64,000 nt of DNA from an uncultured Clostridium sp. (lineage in GTDB: Bacteria > Bacillota > Clostridia > Lachnospirales > Lachnospiraceae), in NCBI GenBank assembly GCA_947178445.1, contig CAMWYJ010000005.1, forward strand, positions 1 to 64,000, read 5' to 3'. Below the pieces are notes generated by a model. It was not told the origin of the DNA. It made no database searches and saw nothing but the letters and a program-made list of their open reading frames with translations. The position numbers were made by a program, and so were the translations under genes. The first letter of the stretch is position 1, and each line of letters starts with the position of its first letter. This document shows, piece after piece, positions 52,061 through 61,463 of this stretch.

Positions 52061-52777
52061 ATGTCAGAAACAGAAAGAAAATTTTTGGAAATCGTAGATT
52101 TAAAGAAAGGCTTTGGCGAAGGAGAAACCCGCCAGGAGGTGCTTCGGGGAATGAATTTTTCGGTAGCCAAAGGGGAGTTCTGCGTGCTTCTTGGTCCTTC
52201 TGGTTCCGGGAAGTCTACACTGCTTAATATCATTGGAGGAATTGACAGTGCCGATTCAGGATACATATCCATAAACGGTGATAAGCTTAAGGATATGGGA
52301 GAAAAGAGACTGACACAGTATCGCAGAAAGCATCTGGGATATGTCTTTCAGATGTACAATCTGATAGGAAACTTAAACGTAAAGGAAAATATTGAGGTAG
52401 GAGCATACCTGTCGGATAATCCCCTTGATATTGATGAACTTTTACATACACTTGGGCTTTATGACCACAGGTATAAGCTTCCAAACCAGCTTTCTGGCGG
52501 ACAGCAGCAACGGACATCCATTGGCCGTGCGATTGTCAAAAATCCGGATATCCTGCTCTGCGATGAACCTACAGGTGCACTGGATTATAACACGTCAAAG
52601 GAAATACTGAAGCTGATCGAGGATGTAAATGAGAAATATGGAAACACCGTTATCATGGTTACGCATAATGAGGCAATCAAAAACATGGCGGATCATGTGA
52701 TTAAGCTTCGTGACGGAGGTGTCCGGCACAATGATATCAATAAGAATAAAATTTCCGCAATTGATTTGGAGTGGTAA
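52061..52777 (+). CDS. ABC transporter ATP-binding protein (MacB/LolD-like)
   Basis: An ATPase of 238 residues of the FtsE/MacB/BceA class. Walker [12 protein letters not shown]-loop Y-V-F-Q-M-Y-N-L, signature [13 protein letters not shown], Walker [12 protein letters not shown] and the switch histidine (V-T-H-N-E) are all intact. AAAGGAGAAAAT lies upstream of the ATG. The permease starts within about 15 nt after its stop. Such pairs move peptides, lipoproteins or antibiotics, or send a mechanical signal; the cargo is unknown. Confidence 0.93.
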   Translation: MSETERKFLEIVDLKKGFGEGETRQEVLRGMNFSVAKGEFCVLLGPSGSGKSTLLNIIGGIDSADSGYISINGDKLKDMGEKRLTQYRRKHLGYVFQMYNLIGNLNVKENIEVGAYLSDNPLDIDELLHTLGLYDHRYKLPNQLSGGQQQRTSIGRAIVKNPDILLCDEPTGALDYNTSKEILKLIEDVNEKYGNTVIMVTHNEAIKNMADHVIKLRDGGVRHNDINKNKISAIDLEW

Positions 52778-52791
52778 GGGGCGTGGAAAAG

Positions 52792-55335
52792 ATGAAAAAA
52801 AGAAAAGTGAAAAATCCGCTTATGAAACGAATTCCAAGGGAGCTGCTTGGAGACTGGAGAAAATATTTTGTGGTAAGCTTATTTTTGATTCTTACCATCG
52901 GATTTGTATCCGGAATGTATGTTGCCAACGGAAGCATGATGAAGGCTGCAGATGAAGGTATAACAAAATATAAGCTGGAGGACGGGCATTTTGAACTGGA
53001 CAGCGAGGCAGACGGGAAGCTGATTTCAGCAATTGAATCAGGCAAAAAAGCGGATATTAAGCAGTATTATCTGGATAAAGCGAAAGAGGAACTAGATGAT
53101 AAATTTGCAGGGGAATTTGAGAAGGAGTTTATAACAGAATTTAGTACCGAAGCCTATCAAAAGGCATATGATGAGGCGTGGAAGGACATTCAGGATGAGA
53201 TTGATGAAAAATATGCGGATGCAGAAGAAAAGTATGAATTAAATGCCCCGGATTTTCAGGTGGTTCCGGTTAAATTATATGAGAATTTTTATCGAAATGA
53301 GGAAGAGGATAACGATAATGATGGGACAGTTGACGGAACAATCCGTATTTACGCCAGAACCGAGGGGGTAAATGAAGCATGTCTTATGGATGGCAGTTTC
53401 CCGGAAACCGAGGATGAAATTGCGATTGACCGTATGCATGCAGATAATGCAGGAATTAAGATAGGAGATGCAATCACAGTCAGCGGACAGTCATACAGGG
53501 TTGTTGGTCTGATTGCCTATGTGAATTATTCTACGCTGCATGAAAAAAGCACGGATTTTATGTTTGATGCCATAAAGTTTGATGTGGCAATGGTGACTGA
53601 GAGTGGTTTTGACCGGTTAAATAAGACAATTCATTATGCCTATGCATGGCAGTATGAAAACAAACCAAAAGATGAAGGGGAAGAGAAAAGCCTTTCGGAT
53701 GATTTTATGAAGGCTTTGCTTACACAGACTGTTGCAGGAGATAATGAACTGAAAGATTATATGCCGAAGTATGCGAATCCGGCAATCAACTTTGCAACAG
53801 AAGATATGGGATCTGATGAAGCAATGGGAGGTGTTCTGCTTGATATCCTGATTGTAATTATTGCATTTATTTTTGCGGTTACCATTAGTAACACGATCAC
53901 AAAGGAATCGTCAGCAATTGGAACACTGCGTGCTTCGGGATACAGCAGAGGTGAGCTCATAAGACATTACCTTTCGATGCCGGTAATTGTGACGCTTTTT
54001 TCGGCAGGTATAGGAAATATACTGGGATATACGGTATTTAAAAATGTGGTGGTATCTATGTATTATAATAGCTACAGCCTTCCGGGGTATAAAACGATAT
54101 GGAATCCGGATGCATTTTTTAAGACGACGTGCATTCCGGTCGTGCTAATGTTTGTTGTAAATCTTGTGGTTATTATCAAAATGATGTATCATACGCCCCT
54201 GCAGTTTTTACGGCATGATTTAAAGAAGAGAAAGCGTAAAAAGGCGATGCGCCTTCCGGGATGGAAATTTTTTGGAAGGTTCCGTCTGCGTATTATGCTG
54301 CAGAATATACCGAATTACGTTATCCTTTTTGCCGGTATTTTCTTTATCATGGTAATGCTTGCCATGGCGGTAGGAATGCCGGATACTCTTCAATTTTATG
54401 AGGACAATGCCAGTGACATGATGTTTGCAAAATATCAATATGTACTGACGTCATATGAGGACGAGGAGGGAAATATAGTAGAAACAAAAAATGCTGCTGC
54501 CGAGGAATTTGCTATGTACTCTCTTCAAAAAAGGAGCGATACACTGGATGAGGAAATTTCAATATATGGAATTACAGAGGACAGCAGATATGTAGAGATT
54601 GCTGATTTCAATACCCTTAAGGAAGGGGAAGTCTATATTTCGGAATCCTTCGGGGATAAATATGGTTTGAAGGCAGGAGATATATTTTTACTGGATGAAA
54701 AATATGAGAACAGCCAGTATTCGTTTAAGGTTGCAGGTATTTATGACAAAAGCATAAGCCTTGCAGTATTTATGCCGCTATCCGAGTACCGCTCCATGTT
54801 TGATTTAGGGGAGAGAGAATTTAGCGGATATCTGTCTGATTCGGAGATTACGGATATTGATGAAGAAAACATTGCAACGGTGATTACGAAGCGGGATATT
54901 ACAAAAATGTGTGACCAGCTTGACCATTCCATGGGAGCTTATATGCAGTATTTCCAAATTCTGTGTATACTTTTGTCGGCAGTGCTGATTTATCTTCTCA
55001 CCAAAATTATTATAGAGAAGAATGAGAATGCAATATCCATGACAAAAATTTTAGGATATGAAAATAAGGAGATTGCGAGTCTTTATCTGCTTTCCACAAC
55101 CATAATTCTGATTATTGCAGATGCTGTCAGTGTTGTATTAGGAGCAGGCGTTATGGCACAGGCATGGAAAGCGATTATGGCGGACTACAGCGGCTGGTTC
55201 ACATTTTTGATTCAACCGGTCGGATATGTGAAAATGTTTATATTTGTTCTGATAGGATATCTGGTGGTCATGGCATTGGATTTTAAGAGAATCAAAAAGA
55301 TTCCGATGGAGGAAGCGCTTAAGAGTGTGGAGTAA
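52792..55335 (+). CDS. FtsX-like ABC transporter permease
   Basis: An 847-residue permease. A first membrane helix (about 30-48) is followed by a large outside region (about 50-345), three helices (FtsX domain 1, about 350-460), a second outside region (about 520-700), and three more helices (about 715-835). It thus has two FtsX domains, as in the DUF214/LolCE-like type. The ATG 52792 is preferred; GTG 52771 and GTG 52783 in frame are alternatives. The preceding regulator, lipoprotein and kinase suggest it is part of a signal-controlled export system. Confidence 0.88.
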   Translation: MKKRKVKNPLMKRIPRELLGDWRKYFVVSLFLILTIGFVSGMYVANGSMMKAADEGITKYKLEDGHFELDSEADGKLISAIESGKKADIKQYYLDKAKEELDDKFAGEFEKEFITEFSTEAYQKAYDEAWKDIQDEIDEKYADAEEKYELNAPDFQVVPVKLYENFYRNEEEDNDNDGTVDGTIRIYARTEGVNEACLMDGSFPETEDEIAIDRMHADNAGIKIGDAITVSGQSYRVVGLIAYVNYSTLHEKSTDFMFDAIKFDVAMVTESGFDRLNKTIHYAYAWQYENKPKDEGEEKSLSDDFMKALLTQTVAGDNELKDYMPKYANPAINFATEDMGSDEAMGGVLLDILIVIIAFIFAVTISNTITKESSAIGTLRASGYSRGELIRHYLSMPVIVTLFSAGIGNILGYTVFKNVVVSMYYNSYSLPGYKTIWNPDAFFKTTCIPVVLMFVVNLVVIIKMMYHTPLQFLRHDLKKRKRKKAMRLPGWKFFGRFRLRIMLQNIPNYVILFAGIFFIMVMLAMAVGMPDTLQFYEDNASDMMFAKYQYVLTSYEDEEGNIVETKNAAAEEFAMYSLQKRSDTLDEEISIYGITEDSRYVEIADFNTLKEGEVYISESFGDKYGLKAGDIFLLDEKYENSQYSFKVAGIYDKSISLAVFMPLSEYRSMFDLGEREFSGYLSDSEITDIDEENIATVITKRDITKMCDQLDHSMGAYMQYFQILCILLSAVLIYLLTKIIIEKNENAISMTKILGYENKEIASLYLLSTTIILIIADAVSVVLGAGVMAQAWKAIMADYSGWFTFLIQPVGYVKMFIFVLIGYLVVMALDFKRIKKIPMEEALKSVE

Positions 55336-55382
55336 AAGTTTTGAACCTTTTTAAAAAGAAAATTTGACAAACATTACATATT

Positions 55383-55430
55383 ATAGGAAAATATAAATAT
55401 CTATGGGTATTTGTGTTTTCCTATTTCTTT
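55383..55430 (+). terminator. Probable terminator after the ABC permease
   Basis: ATAGGAAAA (55383-55391) pairs with TTTTCCTAT (55416-55424), with a partly pairing AT-rich inner stretch, followed by TTCTTTT. Confidence 0.55.
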
Positions 55431-55480
55431 TACAAATATAATGTAATTATAACAAGGATGCGCATATAATAAATTGGTCA

Positions 55481-55691
55481 CTAGGCAATTGCGAAACTCC
55501 TAATTTTCAAAACCTAGTTGTGCAATATAGACAATGCCATAAGCAGGGTGCTTTGGAGCCGCCGGTGCTTGCATAGTGTTACATTGCTTAGCACCGTTGC
55601 GAGTGACAAGCAGCGCAAGCGTGCCCAGCGATGATATTGTCTATATTACACAACGGAAGTCTGCAAAAACTTAAGTTTCGCAATCACCTAA
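55481..55691. mobile_element. Family A MITE-like element, copy 6 (211 bp, near-exact target duplication)
   Basis: Ends CTAGGCAATTGCGAAACT and AGTTTCGCAATCACCTAA are inverted. Inner TTGTGCAATATAGACAAT and ATTGTCTATATTACACAA pair. Flanks ATTGGTCA (55473-55480) and ATTGGTAA (55692-55699) match at 7 of 8, as expected for an aged target duplication. The right and left arms are nearly identical to those of copy 1. Confidence 0.85.
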
Positions 55692-55717
55692 ATTGGTAAC
55701 CATTGAAAGGAGTGCTT

Positions 55718-56785
55718 ATGGGCAAGCAGAATATTGCAGTAATTTTTGGGGGACAGTCCTCTGAACACAGTGTTTCCTGTGTTTCTATGCAGACGATTGC
55801 GAAGGCAATCAATAGGGATAAGTATGATATTACATATATAGGAATTACCGAGGAAGGGCGATGGCTGTTAGCGGAATCGTTAGAGGCTGTAGCAGATGGA
55901 AGTTGGAAGGAGTCGAAGGTGAGTGCCATTATTTCACCAGATGCCATAAAGCAGGAAATGATTCTATCCGGTCCAAATGGTGTCAGCACAAAGAAGATTG
56001 ATGTCATTTTCCCTGTGCTTCACGGTATGTATGGAGAGGATGGAACGATACAGGGATTGTTCCAGATGTCCAATATTCCATATGTGGGATGTGGTGTGTT
56101 TGCATCAGCAGCAGCAATGGATAAGGTATATACAAAAATCATTGTGGATGATCTTGGTGTAAAACAGGCGGAATATGTGCTTGTCAGGTCTTTAGATGTG
56201 GAAGAAGGACGTATGGTGGAACAGGTGGAACGTGTGGAGGAAAAGCTTTCTTATCCGGTGTTTATTAAGCCGAGCAAGGCAGGATCTTCAAAAGGCGTGT
56301 CAAAAGCGCATGACCGCGGAGAATTAATCGAAGGTCTTAAGCTTGCAGCAAAGCATGATACCAAGATTTTAGTGGAACGTAATATCGTAGGAAGAGAGAT
56401 TGAGTGTGCGGTACTTGGAAAGGCGGCAGATGTGAAGGTTTCCGGAGTAGGCGAGATCCTAGCGGCGGCAGAGTTTTATGATTTTGATGCAAAATATAAT
56501 AATGCAGAGTCGAAAACGGTTCTTTCTCCGGAACTTCCGGAGGGTAAGACAGAGGAAATCCGCAAGGCAGCGGAAAAAATCTTTGCAGCTATGGATGGTT
56601 ACGGATTGTCCCGTGTGGATTTCTTCTTAGAGAGGGATACGAATGAAGTTATCTTTAACGAGATCAATACGATGCCTGGTTTTACCTCTATCAGTATGTA
56701 TCCGATGCTTTGGAACGCTGCCGGCATCAATATAGAAGAGCTTGTGGAAAAACTGATTGTGCTTGCTTTTGAAAGGAGATACTAG
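55718..56785 (+). CDS. ddl: D-alanine--D-alanine ligase
   Basis: This ATP-grasp enzyme joins two D-alanines for peptidoglycan. Features: I-A-V-I-F-G-G-Q-S-S-E-H-S-V-S at the N-terminus, P-V-L-H-G-M-Y-G-E-D-G-T-I-Q-G-L, and the C-terminal L-S-R-V-D-F-F-L, N-E-I-N-T-M-P-G-F-T-x-I-S-M-Y-P. The Y-G-x-D loop glutamate and Ser match D-Ala specificity rather than D-Lac. ATG 55718 has AAAGGAG 7 nt upstream; an earlier TTG would overlap it. It is followed by murI, so both D-amino acid steps of wall synthesis lie together. Confidence 0.93.
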   Translation: MGKQNIAVIFGGQSSEHSVSCVSMQTIAKAINRDKYDITYIGITEEGRWLLAESLEAVADGSWKESKVSAIISPDAIKQEMILSGPNGVSTKKIDVIFPVLHGMYGEDGTIQGLFQMSNIPYVGCGVFASAAAMDKVYTKIIVDDLGVKQAEYVLVRSLDVEEGRMVEQVERVEEKLSYPVFIKPSKAGSSKGVSKAHDRGELIEGLKLAAKHDTKILVERNIVGREIECAVLGKAADVKVSGVGEILAAAEFYDFDAKYNNAESKTVLSPELPEGKTEEIRKAAEKIFAAMDGYGLSRVDFFLERDTNEVIFNEINTMPGFTSISMYPMLWNAAGINIEELVEKLIVLAFERRY

Positions 56786-56822
56786 TACATCAAAAACAGT
56801 GAGTGCAGAAAGGAAGATAAAA

Positions 56823-57626
56823 ATGAATAATCCGATAGGTGTATTTGATTCGGGTGTGGGTGGTCTTACGGTGGCAACAGAAATCATGCGCCAGCTTCCG
56901 AATGAGGAGCTGGTATATTTTGGAGATACCGCCAGAGTGCCATATGGTTCCAAGTCAAAGAATACGGTTTTAAAATATAGCAGACAGATTGTCCGGTTTT
57001 TACGGACAAAGAATGTAAAGGCGATTGTGGTGGCATGCAATACGGCAAGTGCGCTGGCATTAGATGAGATTGCAGAAGAAATAGATATTCCGGTTATCGG
57101 TGTGGTAAAGCCAGGTGCGAAAATGGCAGTGGAGACAACACAGTCTGGAAATGTGGGAGTAATAGGAACCGCAAGTACAGTGAAGTCAGGCATTTATAAT
57201 GATTATATCAGGGAACTGAATCCGGAGATTACGGTGGTAAGTAAAGCATGTCCGCTTTTTGTGCCCCTTGTGGAAGAGGGACTTTTAGAGGACCGGGTCA
57301 CGGAGGATATTGTGAGCCGCTATCTTCAGGTTATGAAGGAATATAAGGTAGATGCATTGGTGCTCGGATGTACGCATTATCCATTGATTCGGCATACCAT
57401 CAAACGTTTTATGGGTGATAAGGTTACGCTTGTCAATCCTGCATTTGAAACAGCAAAGAGTTTAAAAGAGCTTTTGACGGAGCAGGGAATGTTGAACAAA
57501 CAAAAACATAAGCCGCACCATGAGTATTATGTCAGTGACGGTGTGGAAAGTTTTATTTCCTTTGCAGACAGTGTGCTGCCGTGCCATGTAACAGATACAA
57601 AGGTAGTTGATATTGAGAGTTATTAA
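56823..57626 (+). CDS. murI: Glutamate racemase
   Basis: It supplies D-glutamate for peptidoglycan. The motifs I-G-V-F-D-S-G-V-G-G-L-T-V, V-A-C-N-T-A-S-A (catalytic Cys 1) and L-G-C-T-H-Y-P-L (catalytic Cys 2) are present. ATG 56823 has AAGGAAG 8 nt upstream; a longer start would overlap ddl. The protein has 267 residues. It lies 37 bp from ddl in one operon. Confidence 0.94.
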   Translation: MNNPIGVFDSGVGGLTVATEIMRQLPNEELVYFGDTARVPYGSKSKNTVLKYSRQIVRFLRTKNVKAIVVACNTASALALDEIAEEIDIPVIGVVKPGAKMAVETTQSGNVGVIGTASTVKSGIYNDYIRELNPEITVVSKACPLFVPLVEEGLLEDRVTEDIVSRYLQVMKEYKVDALVLGCTHYPLIRHTIKRFMGDKVTLVNPAFETAKSLKELLTEQGMLNKQKHKPHHEYYVSDGVESFISFADSVLPCHVTDTKVVDIESY

Positions 57627-57637
57627 AAGGTGAAAAA

Positions 57638-58090
57638 ATGACAAAAGATGTGTTGGTTAAGATTTCCGGTATGCAGTTTGATGTGCAGGATGAGGCCATT
57701 GAGTTAACGGTGCCGGGAAATTACTATATGAAAAATAATAAACACTATGTATTGTTTGAGGAGCAGCCGGAGGATAACGGACCTGTGACAAAGAACATAG
57801 TGAAGTTTGATAATACGTTTTTTGAAATAATGAAAAAAGGCGGCAATAATTCCTATATGCGGTTTGATAAGAACAAGAAGAATTCCACAGTGTACCAGAC
57901 TTTAGTAGGACCGATACAGGTTGGTGTGCTGACGCATGAATTCCTGATAGAGGAAGGAGAGCAGGAGATTGCGGTAAAAGTAAAATATGCACTTGATATT
58001 AACTATAAATTTGTCTCAGAGTGTGAGGTGGATTTTAAGGTGCAGGCACGCAGTGAAGTGGTCGGGGTAAAAGAGGAATGCGAGGAATGA
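57638..58090 (+). CDS. DUF1934 domain protein (YwiB-like beta-barrel)
   Basis: A 150-residue, probably beta-barrel protein of the DUF1934 family. Conserved marks include Y-Y-x-K-N-x-x-H-Y-V-L-F-E-E, N-S-x-M-x-F-x-x-x-K-K-N-S-T-V-Y-x-T and the late D-I-N-Y-K-F-V-S-E-C-E-V. It lies 12 nt after murI, with AAAGGTG upstream, and overlaps the methyltransferase gene by 4 nt (ATGA). The function of the family is not known to me. Confidence 0.82.
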   Translation: MTKDVLVKISGMQFDVQDEAIELTVPGNYYMKNNKHYVLFEEQPEDNGPVTKNIVKFDNTFFEIMKKGGNNSYMRFDKNKKNSTVYQTLVGPIQVGVLTHEFLIEEGEQEIAVKVKYALDINYKFVSECEVDFKVQARSEVVGVKEECEE

Positions 58091-58746
58091 AAAAGAAAAA
58101 AGGGCAGACACCTAAGTATTTTGAAAATCAAAAAATGGAAGAATTTTTAGGAATTGAAAGTACAGAAATAGTCTATAATAACCGTTATAATGATGATTAT
58201 TTCCGGTATGAGCCTACCAGTTACAGTGGGCTCATTTGTGCGTTTGATGAGATGGAAGAGGTGCTTGACCGCTATGACAGGCTGGTGGATTTTGGCTGTG
58301 GGAAAGGCAGAGTACTGTTCTATGTAAACCAACGTTTTCGATGTGAGGTGTGTGGCATTGAAGTAGATGAGAATCTTTATGAAAATGCATTGGATAACCG
58401 TGCTTATTATAATACCCGGTTCCGAGATAGCTATGAGAGGATTGAGATTATTAATGGTAAGGCAGAGGAATATGAAATCAAGCGTGAGGACACGGTGTTT
58501 TATTTTTTCAATCCCTTTGAAATCAATATTTTTGAACAGGTGATGGAGCATGTGATGGAAAGTGTGCAGATTTTTCCCCGCCGAATTTTTGTTATGATGT
58601 ATTACCCAAAAGAGGAATACCGGGATTATATGCGGCAAAAGAAATTTAAGCTATATAAGATTGCAAAGCTGCCTACATATGAGATGGATTATGATGAGAA
58701 GGTCGTCATTTACGAATATGGTCACGCACCTCTTTCAACAATCTAA
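58087..58746 (+). CDS. Class I SAM-dependent methyltransferase
   Basis: Motif I is visible as L-V-D-F-G-C-G-K-G-R-V-L, followed by C-G-I-E-V-D (motif II acidic), and the late F-Y-F-F-N-P-F-E resembles motif IV of small methyltransferases. The protein has 219 residues. ATG 58087 overlaps the previous stop (ATGA), behind GAGGAA; an alternative ATG lies 9 nt earlier. It is the last gene of the ddl-murI transcription unit. The substrate is unknown. Confidence 0.82.
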   Translation: MKKKKGQTPKYFENQKMEEFLGIESTEIVYNNRYNDDYFRYEPTSYSGLICAFDEMEEVLDRYDRLVDFGCGKGRVLFYVNQRFRCEVCGIEVDENLYENALDNRAYYNTRFRDSYERIEIINGKAEEYEIKREDTVFYFFNPFEINIFEQVMEHVMESVQIFPRRIFVMMYYPKEEYRDYMRQKKFKLYKIAKLPTYEMDYDEKVVIYEYGHAPLSTI

Positions 58747-58786
58747 ATCTAGGGCTAGATGCCGGGATGTGCCACTAGATGTTACG

Positions 58787-58815
58787 TTGTGCGAAAATGA
58801 CAGACATGATATAAT
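58787..58815 (+). promoter_or_regulatory. gdpP promoter (extended -10)
   Basis: -35 TTGTGC (58787-58792), 17 bp, -10 TATAAT (58810-58815) with TG one base upstream. Confidence 0.72.
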
Positions 58816-58874
58816 GTCACCAACCGGAGCAAAGCGGAGGTTGATGACCTGGTTAAACAAACATGAGCCTGGAG
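58807..58874 (+). promoter_or_regulatory. Leader E, copy 2: extended -10, hairpin and conserved 20-nt motif
   Basis: TGATATAAT, then a hairpin (GTCACCAACC with GGTTGATGAC), then AAACAAACATGAGCCTGGAG (58855-58874), the same string found at 28272-28291 with one difference (C for T). The motif lies 34 nt before the gdpP ATG. The two copies share order and end motif but not the hairpin sequence. Confidence 0.5.
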
Positions 58875-58907
58875 GATGATAGTCCAGAGGGCGAATAGGA
58901 GAAATAA

Positions 58908-60968
58908 ATGAACGAGAGCAGATTATTGCGAAAAGAGATAGAAAAATATTTAAAAGTACCATTTATTCTGGTGATACCATTGATGATCATGAACGGTGCA
59001 GTATATTGTTTTGACACAAATAGTGGGGTGCTTGTGAGCATAGGTATTTTGATATATTTATGCGCAGCAGCCTATATGTATTTTAAGCAGAGACCGAATA
59101 TCATGACGGACTTGATGGCATTCGGATTTGCGCATGGTTCCGTGCAGAGTGCCCTGATCAAAGAGCTGGCAATTCCTTATATGTTAGTGGATAGAAATGG
59201 AAGGATTCTTTGGAGCAATAGGGCATTTTATGACACGATCAAGAGTGATAAACAGCATATGCGCAAGCATATCCAGAATATATTTGCGGACATTACATTG
59301 GAGCTTTTTGAGATGGAACCGGAGGATGAAAACCGCAGAGTAATCCATATTTACCAGGCAGAGCGCAATTATCAGGTGGAGATTCGAAAGGTGAATGTGG
59401 GAAGTATTTTATCAACGGAGATGGCAGAGGCGGCAGATGAGGGTGATGAGTTGTTTGCCATTTATCTCTATGACGAGACTGAGCTTGTGGAGGCATTAGA
59501 AGAAAAGGAGAAAATCAAGCTGGTTGTCGGTCATATCTATATTGATAATTATGAAGAGGCAATGGAGTCTACAGAGGCAGTGCGTAAGGCGCTGTTGGTG
59601 GCTTTGATTGACCGGAAAATTGTCAAATACATGCAGAGTGCAGATGCGATTATCAAGAAGCTGGAAAAGGACAAATATATTTTTGTCTGTCAGCAGCAGC
59701 ATTTAAACCGCTTGCAGGAGGGAAAATTCTCCTTGTTAGATGAGGTGCGAAGCATTAATATTGGTAATGAAACCCCGGTTACACTTAGTATTTCAGTTGG
59801 TATCAATCCGGAACAGGATAATTATACCAGTGCCTATGAGTATTCCCATATGGCAATGGATTTGGCACTTGGACGCGGCGGTGACCAGGCAGTTGTGAAA
59901 AAGGGCGATAAGATTATTTACTATGGTGGTAAGACACAGTCTGCGGAGAAGAGTACCCGTGTAAAAGCTCGTGTGAAAGCGCACGCATTGAAGGAAATGT
60001 TAGTTACCAAGGACAGAGTTATTATTATGGGGCACAAAAAACCAGATATCGATTGTCTCGGTGCGGCGCTTGGTATTTATCGTCTGGCAACCCTGATGGA
60101 TAAAAAAGCACATATTGTTATCAATGAAGTGACAAGCTCGATCCGACCGGTCATAAATAATATCGTGGGAAGCAGTGTATATCCGGAGGATATATTTTTT
60201 AATAGTGAGCAGGCATTAGAGGCAGTGGATTCGAATACGGTTGTTATTGTTGTGGATGTGAACCGCCCAAGCTATACCGAATGTGAGGAGCTTCTTTCCC
60301 TTACCAAGAATATTGTGGTAATTGATCATCACAGGCAAAGCGGTGAGGTCATTGAGCATGCTACACTGTCCTATGTTGAGCCGTTTGCTTCGTCAGCCTG
60401 TGAAATGGTGGCAGAGATTTTACAGTATAGTGTGGAGAAGCCAAAGCTTCGGTCAGTGGAGGCGGATGCCATGTATGCAGGAATTTTGGTAGATACAGAC
60501 AATTTTGTGACAAAGACAGGAGTACGTACTTTTGAGGCGGCATCCTTTTTGCGAAAATGTGGTGCAGATATGATTCGTGTGCGTAAAGCCTTTCGGAGTG
60601 ATATGGAAAGTTATAAGCAGCTATCGGAGGGTGTTGCCCGGGCAGAGATTTATCTGGATAACTTTGCGATTTCCGAGGTGCCGACAAAGGGAGTGGACAG
60701 CCCGACAGTGCTCGCAGCGAAGGTGGCAAATGATTTATTGGATGTAGATGGTGTAAGGGCTTCCTTTGTGCTCTCGAATGTGGATGAAGTAGTATATATC
60801 AGTGCGCGCTCGATTGATGATGTGAATGTCCAGGTGATTATGGAGCAGTTTGGCGGTGGTGGTCATGGAACGGTAGCAGGTGCCCAGCTTACAGATGTAA
60901 CCTTAGAGGAGGCAAAGCAGCAGATTCGGGATGTATTGTTTAAAATGAGAGAGGATGGAGATTTTTAA
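58908..60968 (+). CDS. gdpP: Cyclic-di-AMP phosphodiesterase GdpP
   Basis: A membrane enzyme that degrades c-di-AMP. Two membrane helices (about 18-55) are followed by a PAS-like region, a degenerate GGDEF region (about 175-310, without the catalytic motif), and DHH/DHHA1 domains: G-H-K-K-P-D-I-D-C-L-G-A, V-V-V-I-D-H-H and G-G-G-G-H-G-T-V-A-G-A. The length of 686 residues is usual. Followed by rplI and dnaB, the standard firmicute order. RBS AGGAGAAATAA. Confidence 0.95.
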   Translation: MNESRLLRKEIEKYLKVPFILVIPLMIMNGAVYCFDTNSGVLVSIGILIYLCAAAYMYFKQRPNIMTDLMAFGFAHGSVQSALIKELAIPYMLVDRNGRILWSNRAFYDTIKSDKQHMRKHIQNIFADITLELFEMEPEDENRRVIHIYQAERNYQVEIRKVNVGSILSTEMAEAADEGDELFAIYLYDETELVEALEEKEKIKLVVGHIYIDNYEEAMESTEAVRKALLVALIDRKIVKYMQSADAIIKKLEKDKYIFVCQQQHLNRLQEGKFSLLDEVRSINIGNETPVTLSISVGINPEQDNYTSAYEYSHMAMDLALGRGGDQAVVKKGDKIIYYGGKTQSAEKSTRVKARVKAHALKEMLVTKDRVIIMGHKKPDIDCLGAALGIYRLATLMDKKAHIVINEVTSSIRPVINNIVGSSVYPEDIFFNSEQALEAVDSNTVVIVVDVNRPSYTECEELLSLTKNIVVIDHHRQSGEVIEHATLSYVEPFASSACEMVAEILQYSVEKPKLRSVEADAMYAGILVDTDNFVTKTGVRTFEAASFLRKCGADMIRVRKAFRSDMESYKQLSEGVARAEIYLDNFAISEVPTKGVDSPTVLAAKVANDLLDVDGVRASFVLSNVDEVVYISARSIDDVNVQVIMEQFGGGGHGTVAGAQLTDVTLEEAKQQIRDVLFKMREDGDF

Positions 60969-60990
60969 TCCAGAAAGGAAGGATAGAGAA

Positions 60991-61437
60991 ATGGAAGTTA
61001 TTTTATTAGAGGATGTTAAAAATGTTGGTAAGAAGGGCGAGGTTGTCAAGGTAAATGATGGTTTTGGCAGAAATGTACTGATTAAGAAAAAGCAGGCAGT
61101 AGAGGCAACCGGTAAAAATTTAAATGATTTAAAGTTAAAAAAGGCAAATGATGAAAGGATTGCTGCAGAGAATTTAGAGGCTGCGAAGGAGCTTGGCAAG
61201 AAGATTGAAGATGCTTCGATTACGATTGCAATTAAGGTGGGAGAAGGTGGAAAAACCTTTGGCTCGGTATCTTCAAAGGAGATTGCAGAAGAGGTTAAGT
61301 CACAGCTTGGTTTTGAGGTGGATAAGAAAAAGGTTCAGCTTAAGGATGCTATTAAGACAGTTGGAGAACATGATGTGAAGATTAAGCTTCATCCACAGGT
61401 AACAACGACCTTGAAAGTAAAGGTTGAGGGCAAATAG
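60991..61437 (+). CDS. rplI: Ribosomal protein bL9
   Basis: A 148-residue large-subunit protein. The N-terminal domain M-E-V-I-L-L-E-D-V-K-N-V-G-K-K-G-E-V-V-K-V-x-D-G-F-x-R-N and the C-terminal G-K-T-F-G-S-V-S-S-K-E-I are diagnostic. ATG 60991 has GGAAGGA upstream; an earlier in-frame start would overlap gdpP. Confidence 0.97.
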   Translation: MEVILLEDVKNVGKKGEVVKVNDGFGRNVLIKKKQAVEATGKNLNDLKLKKANDERIAAENLEAAKELGKKIEDASITIAIKVGEGGKTFGSVSSKEIAEEVKSQLGFEVDKKKVQLKDAIKTVGEHDVKIKLHPQVTTTLKVKVEGK

Positions 61438-61463
61438 ACGATTGACGAAGGAAAGAAGATAGC

